IMG/VR virus record: IMGVR_UViG_3300017757_000132 | Coordinates: 1-25,506 of that record | DNA length: 25,506 nt | Strand: one strand, 5' to 3' | Source: a virus | Shown: in pieces, positions 22,295-25,506 of the stretch | How positions within the stretch are numbered: position 1 is the first letter of the stretch | How the letters are laid out: each line of letters begins with the position of its first letter | Notes under the pieces: generated by a model | Databases searched by the model: none | Told to the model about the DNA's origin: nothing | Seen by the model: only the letters and a program-made list of their open reading frames with translations | Made by a program: the position numbers and the translations under genes

Positions 22295-23617
22295 TTACTT
22301 GTTTTCTAAAGAATTTACTTTATTTGTAAGATCTTCTATTTTTTTACTTAATTTTTTGATAATTTTATGTAATTCTTGTGTTGCAGAGACGTTAAGCATT
22401 GATATTGCATCGTAATCTACAGACTTGTAATCATCAATTTCGTTTCCATACACAAATACTTTACCTTTTTTCTTAGAATCAGTAACTATTTTAGTTTCAT
22501 GACATGCAATTACTTTAACTATCTCTTTACTTGAGTCTTCGTGCACAAGTTGTATCTTATCTCCAACTTCACAAGTGTTTTCTAACTTTATAACTCCAGA
22601 ATTTATTTCAGATTCTTTAAATATATTAGGAATTACATCACGTCCTGTACTAACCGCTGTTGGATATGCTTTTTCTACTTGCTGAGCAATTACTTTTTTC
22701 TGTTTACCACTTCCTTTTACTGGATCTATGTAATTAAAGTCAGTTATTTCAATATCATTTAACGTGTCAAGATCTTCTTTAGACTTAGAAACACCGTGTA
22801 TTACTTTTGAACGTTCATCTGAAAAAATATGAATACCAGAACCCATAAATCGACCCACACCCCAATAACTTATTGCATAAAGATCTGTTCCAGTGAAATA
22901 ATCAAATACTCCAATTGGATATCCGGTAGGAGCAACACCATTTGGTATAAAGAAATTAAATGGAGCTCCATTATAATCTAAAAATGCATCTACTTCTACA
23001 GCTCCTCTAGTATTCGCGCCATATGCAAGGCCAAGTCCGATGCGACTATTTATGTTTCCTAGGTTTATATTACCTTCTCCATAATAATCTTTAAACGGAA
23101 ATGTTGAAGTTCCTAAATCTACTATATTAGCTATTGATGATTCCCATGACACAGTACTATCATTACCTAAAACAACTGTGTTATCATTATGACCAGAAAC
23201 TGTAGCACCTATAACTATAGTATTGGTAACAGAAGATCCTGCAAATCTAGAGTCAGATCCAATAGCAATATTTTTACCTCCTGATTGTAAAATTCTACCA
23301 GCGTCATCTCCTAGTGCAACATTACCAGAACCGCTTGTTAAGTCTGGAAATACGTTAACTCCTAAACCAGTGTTTTCAGCACCGCTTAAAATTGGACTTG
23401 ATCCTTGTAAAAAGTTTTGATTACCAAGATTATATACATAAGGCCAAGGTATTACTGCAGGTGGAGGTGTTATATTAGTAGATATGTAACTAGCTAATGT
23501 TCCAATTGTAATGCTTCTTGTGGGGTTTGTAGGTTCGTCCATTTTAGATAAAACAAACCTATCGCTCGGCGCAATATTAGCTAAACTTATTTCTGGATAT
23601 GAAAATATTACTGCCAT
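22295..23617 (-). CDS. Trimeric fibre with YadA-like repeats and S74 chaperone tip (440 aa)
   Basis: Residues 1-45 (MAVIFSYPEISLANIAPSDR) resemble the first 45 residues of the 150-aa protein next to it, consistent with a shared virion anchor. Residues about 80-155 contain head-type repeats of trimeric adhesins (NVALGDDAG, KNIAIGSDS, NTIVIGATV, NTVVLGND). From about 205 the chain is paralogous to the other fibre. The S74 chaperone has SDERSK (Ser266, Lys271), KVIAQQV, VDYDAISMLN and a final coiled coil (LSKKIEDLTNKVNSLENK). The dyad is intact, so self-cleavage is expected. The shared insert (VFVYGNEIDDYKSVDYD) is also present. It probably recognises a different receptor from the other fibre. 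Confidence 0.82.
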   Translation of the reverse strand: MAVIFSYPEISLANIAPSDRFVLSKMDEPTNPTRSITIGTLASYISTNITPPPAVIPWPYVYNLGNQNFLQGSSPILSGAENTGLGVNVFPDLTSGSGNVALGDDAGRILQSGGKNIAIGSDSRFAGSSVTNTIVIGATVSGHNDNTVVLGNDSTVSWESSIANIVDLGTSTFPFKDYYGEGNINLGNINSRIGLGLAYGANTRGAVEVDAFLDYNGAPFNFFIPNGVAPTGYPIGVFDYFTGTDLYAISYWGVGRFMGSGIHIFSDERSKVIHGVSKSKEDLDTLNDIEITDFNYIDPVKGSGKQKKVIAQQVEKAYPTAVSTGRDVIPNIFKESEINSGVIKLENTCEVGDKIQLVHEDSSKEIVKVIACHETKIVTDSKKKGKVFVYGNEIDDYKSVDYDAISMLNVSATQELHKIIKKLSKKIEDLTNKVNSLENK

Positions 23618-23618
23618 A

Positions 23619-24071
23619 TTATGAGTATATTCTAAATTCTATTGTTGTTCCTGCTAACATAGTATCTACGTAACCACCACCACCTGAACTAAACTGTTCA
23701 ACATTGATAGTAGTAGGGTTTATTATTGTAGCACCTAAATTTAAATCTCCATTAGCGCATTCAAATATTGCTACTTTAGTAATGTCTACTGTTATACCAG
23801 CTATTGTCACTACAAATAACCCGGTACCTGTTCTTGACCATGTGAATGTTCCACCTGTATTATTTTTTAATACATTAGGTGTCGGAGCAGTTGGTCCAGC
23901 GTTTATTAAACCTGCTGTATAGACTGTATAACCTAAAGCAGAGTCAACTACTTCTTGTACTCTAAATGTCTTTGTAGGATTTATTATTGTGCCAGTGTTA
24001 GTTACTTTTGTACCTATAAGTAAATCGTTAGCTTCAGCAACTACTGTTGGATATGATGATATTATTGCCAT
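23619..24071 (-). CDS. Fibre-anchor-like short virion protein (150 aa)
   Basis: The N-terminal 45 residues (MAIISSYPTVVAEANDLLIG, then NPTKTFRVQEVVDS) match the opening of the S74 fibre next to it (MAxIxSYP, Asp, NPT+). The rest is a Gly/Thr/Asn-rich beta domain (TFTWSRTGTGLFVVTIAGIT) with no chaperone tip. It may be a short fibre, a spike or an adaptor using the same attachment site as the longer fibres. It is separated from the fibre gene by one base and abuts the 141-aa gene. The likeness was judged by eye. Confidence 0.6.
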   Translation of the reverse strand: MAIISSYPTVVAEANDLLIGTKVTNTGTIINPTKTFRVQEVVDSALGYTVYTAGLINAGPTAPTPNVLKNNTGGTFTWSRTGTGLFVVTIAGITVDITKVAIFECANGDLNLGATIINPTTINVEQFSSGGGGYVDTMLAGTTIEFRIYS

Positions 24072-24497
24072 TTATTTATTTTTTAATTGTTCCATTTGCT
24101 CTTTAAACGTGGAGTATATTTTCTTTTGACTACTTTGAGCTAAAGGTTTTGCTCCTTCAAACTGAGCAGGCACGTAAGCTTCTACTATTGGATTTAACTT
24201 AGGTTTTCTTACAATAGGTTTAATGATTTGTTTTCTTGGATTTTTAACTGGACGAGGAGGTATATAATCAACCTTGACTGGCTTAGCAGGCTTTGGAGAC
24301 TCAGGTTTCATATTCTTTTTTACCATCTCTGGTGCTGTAGGTAAAACTTGCTGTACATTGTTACGCGGAGCACTGCCGTAATACCCATCGTTACTCTTTT
24401 TATTTTTAAGAGTACCTAAATCAACTTCATTAAGCTTCTCTGTCTTGTAAGCTTCTCTTAGTTTACCTTTATCTTTGTTATAAAATGGTGATCCCAT
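24072..24497 (-). CDS. First gene of the late block, Pro/Lys-rich disordered protein (141 aa)
   Basis: Residues 40-125 are Pro/Lys/Val-rich with repeated PK/PV motifs (ESPKPAKPVKVDYIPPRPVK, NPRKQIIKPIVRKPKLNP), indicating an extended disordered chain. The end is helical and charged (KIYSTFKEQMEQLKNK). No family is known. It is the promoter-proximal gene of the minus-strand block: the leader AATTATTAAAAATAAAAAC-ATG follows about 430 bp without a minus-strand gene. Its stop abuts the anchor-protein start. It may link the fibre module to the tail or act as an internal protein. Confidence 0.55.
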   Translation of the reverse strand: MGSPFYNKDKGKLREAYKTEKLNEVDLGTLKNKKSNDGYYGSAPRNNVQQVLPTAPEMVKKNMKPESPKPAKPVKVDYIPPRPVKNPRKQIIKPIVRKPKLNPIVEAYVPAQFEGAKPLAQSSQKKIYSTFKEQMEQLKNK

Positions 24498-24644
24498 GTT
24501 TTTATTTTTAATTATTATCTATAGATATATACTTACAGGTATTGAAGAATATTTACATAAAAATAATTCCTATATTGTAGTAAAAACTCTTTATTGTGTG
24601 TAATAATATATATATTTACTATACTTAACCTTACTCCTAGTTAG

Positions 24645-24665
24645 ATATTATACGTAGTATAATAT
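24645..24665. promoter_or_regulatory. Perfect 21-bp palindrome, operator candidate
   Basis: Arms ATATTATAC (24645-24653) and GTATAATAT (24657-24665) pair over 9 bp around GTA. It lies about 150 bp upstream of the first late gene, inside the probable minus-strand 5' leader if the box at 24716-24723 is used. Its two-fold symmetry fits a dimeric regulator site or a small RNA hairpin. It is AT-rich, so chance remains possible. Confidence 0.4.
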
Positions 24666-24671
24666 TATAAG

Positions 24672-24734
24672 GGTACGCGTTATATAAGGTACGGCCTTTC
24701 CTGGGAAAGTTGTTACAAATATAGAGGTACTGCG
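24672..24734. repeat. Three GGTAC-centred direct repeats in the GC island
   Basis: GGTACGCG (24672-24679), GGTACGGC (24688-24695) and GGTACTGCG (24726-24734) are similar and lie in the only GC-rich patch of the region. Spacing is 16 and 38 bp. They could be iteron-like protein binding sites. A small stem CTTTC-CTGG-GAAAG sits between copies 2 and 3. Confidence 0.3.
24716..24723 (-). promoter_or_regulatory. Possible Bacteroidetes-type -7 box for the late block
   Basis: The minus strand reads TATATTTG, matching the Bacteroidetes consensus TAnnTTTG. The expected TTTG about 20 bases upstream is absent (an A10/G6 purine tract lies there), so this is only half a promoter. Transcription from it would give a leader of roughly 210 nt before the first late gene. 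It is the only such match in the correct strand of the gap. Confidence 0.25.
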
Positions 24735-24924
24735 TTCCCCCCTACTTTTTTTTTTCATATTTTCCTCGTAAACTCGTTTTATTTCGCATACGGGCACTGT
24801 TTTTACATACAAAATCAACTATATATACAACTTTTTCTATATCTTACCAAATACATTTCACCTTTTTTCTAGAGCTTTCACTTCGAATTATAATACGAGT
24901 TAATGATGATAATAAATATAAACA

Positions 24925-25101
24925 ATGCAGTTAATCACAAACAAATATCAAACACAATTAATATCATCACTCATTATTAATAACTTACATTATAACTTTA
25001 TAATATTAAATAATAAATTAATATTCACTCATACAATTAATACTAATAAACTAACTAAATTACTAAATAATAACTATTTAAAATATAAACTATATAAATA
25101 A
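24925..25101 (+). CDS. 58-aa plus-strand small gene, probable first early gene
   Basis: A 58-codon frame starts with ATG at 24925 and ends with TAA at 25101. The translation begins MQLITNKYQTQLISSLIINN and is rich in Asn, Leu, Ile, Lys and Tyr. A run this long without a stop is unlikely by chance in such AT-rich DNA, where TAA is very frequent. The leader AATAAATATAAACA-ATG has the A-rich form seen before the other genes. No family is known. If real, it is the first gene of the rightward block and lies directly before the TGACA cluster. Confidence 0.5.
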   Translation: MQLITNKYQTQLISSLIINNLHYNFIILNNKLIFTHTINTNKLTKLLNNNYLKYKLYK

Positions 25102-25206
25102 TATGACAATATGTCACTGACAAGATGACAATGTGGCACAGTAGTCTATCCTCTACTTATAACTAAACAATTATACACTCACATACTTTCGAACATTAAT
25201 ACTAAT
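25036..25206. repeat. AT-rich repeats (ATTAATACTAAT twice; CTAACTAA several times)
   Basis: ATTAATACTAAT occurs at 25036-25047 (inside the 58-aa ORF) and 25195-25206. CTAACTAA-like runs recur near 25050 and 25230-25250. Such low-complexity AT-rich repeats can mark a DNA-unwinding or regulatory region, but may simply reflect composition. Confidence 0.3.
25103..25140. promoter_or_regulatory. TGACA/TGTCA operator-like cluster
   Basis: Two near-identical 15-mers, ATGACAATATGTCAC (25103-25117) and ATGACAATGTGGCAC (25125-25139), start 22 bp apart, about two helical turns. The first holds a perfect inverted repeat TGACA-ATA-TGTCA. GTCA-C-TGAC (25113-25121) and TGTG-G-CACA (25132-25140) overlap it. 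It stands out in a very AT-rich setting and lies 150-185 bp before the ATG at 25289. Confidence 0.45.
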
Positions 25207-25288
25207 TAATCTTGATAATAATAATGTAACTAACTAATAAACAACTAACTAACAATAAATAAATAATAATCACTTAAATATAATAACT

Positions 25289-25506
25289 ATGTCAACACTA
25301 AATTCTAAAAGATTTGTAATCAGAAAATCACTAATAGGTAAAAACACAACTATAAATGTTGAGTTCTTAAATGGTAAAACCTCCACTTATAATCATGATA
25401 AAGCCTATGAAATCATGAAAGATACACTTAACTCTCTTAATTGTTTCAATAAATATGGTTCTTACACTTCATCCACTGGTATCCCAGTTATGCTAAGAGA
25501 TAAAGA
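25289..25506 (+). CDS. Plus-strand hypothetical gene, 3' end beyond window (72+ codons)
   Basis: ATG at 25289 opens a frame that runs without stop to the right edge (72 complete codons). It starts MSTLNSKRFVIRKSLIGKNT and continues with VEFLNGKTSTYNHDKAYEIM, then FNKYGSYTSSTGIPVMLRDK. The upstream A-rich leader (AAATATAATAACT-ATG) is of the local type. It looks like a small beta/alpha protein of the early block. I recall similar NGK...Y...PVMLRD proteins in flavophages but no function. It is likely the second gene of the rightward unit. Confidence 0.65.
   Translation, partial: MSTLNSKRFVIRKSLIGKNTTINVEFLNGKTSTYNHDKAYEIMKDTLNSLNCFNKYGSYTSSTGIPVMLRDK

Larger units (their letters stand above)
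24498..24924. other. Divergent control region, minus-strand side (about 430 bp without a clear gene)
   Basis: This stretch separates the minus-strand late block from the plus-strand genes. It holds an A/T-rich leader, a 21-bp palindrome (24645-24665), a GC-richer island (about 24671-24745) with GGTAC repeats and a C6/T10 pyrimidine tract, a Bacteroidetes-like -7 box, and a TATAAT-like site at 24889-24894. The only ORF of note is a weak 36-codon frame at 24758-24648 (minus). Confidence 0.6.

Noticed and set aside
24648-24758. 36-codon minus-strand ORF (start MKKKSRGERS) in the GC island
   Set aside because: Too short and overlapping the palindrome and possible promoter box. Kept only as part of the island finding.
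24661-24760. tRNA-like or other RNA gene in the GC island
   Set aside because: No cloverleaf arms or TTCGAAT-type loop could be matched. No tRNA was seen elsewhere in the window.
1-25506. CRISPR array, insertion sequence, integrase or attachment site
   Set aside because: No regularly spaced repeats, transposase, recombinase or terminal repeats were found, so there is no sign of lysogeny in this window.

Overview
The window looks like part of the genome of a lytic, tailed, probably podovirus-type double-stranded DNA phage that infects a marine or aquatic Bacteroidetes (Flavobacteriia) host. Four things support this. The sequence is very AT-rich. Start codons are preceded by A/T-rich leaders of the form AAAA(C/T)AAAATT-ATG rather than Shine-Dalgarno sites, which is typical of Flavobacteriia. 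One small gene encodes a Sec signal peptide ending in TYA|Q, the classic Flavobacteriia pattern. The terminase (738 aa), portal (798 aa) and capsid-type protein (485 aa) have sizes, order and motifs reminiscent of crAss-like (Crassvirales) and related flavophages. That affiliation comes from recall of the families and has not been computed.

Layout: about 24.5 kb is a single minus-strand late block, read from 24497 down to 1. It has almost no intergenic space, and many genes are coupled by ATGA or TAATG overlaps. In transcription order it contains: (i) a host-recognition segment (24497-22295) with a disordered protein, a short fibre-anchor protein and a fibre with a self-cleaving S74 chaperone tip; (ii) a folding segment (22233-19693) with a conserved small protein, phage GroEL, phage GroES and a winged-helix-like protein; (iii) small virion or accessory proteins and a second S74 fibre (19696-14504), including a Met/His/Arg-rich repetitive protein and a mini HExxH metalloprotein; (iv) a holin, a secreted protein and a run of small genes, one of which encodes a protein that reads as two GroES-like barrels in tandem (14502-11536); (v) the packaging and head core terL, portal, scaffold-like protein and major capsid protein (11536-4193); (vi) neck/tail-tube-type proteins running off the left edge (4113-1).

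Two strong RNA hairpins lie directly after the capsid gene and after the gene that follows it, where transcript levels could be stepped down. From 24498 to the right edge lies a divergent control region with palindromes, a GC-richer island inside an AT desert and a TGACA/TGTCA cluster. It switches to plus-strand, probably early, genes: a 58-codon ORF at 24925 and a partial gene from 25289.

The most interesting content is the folding machinery. One phage transcript appears to carry a complete chaperonin (GroEL, with all three ATPase aspartates but an altered substrate groove), a GroES, and an unlinked tandem GroES-like protein next to the terminase. Together these suggest a dedicated phage chaperonin system for folding its own capsid or fibre proteins. 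Chaperonins in phages are known. The EL-before-ES order, the tandem-barrel partner and the apical changes are what deserve checking.
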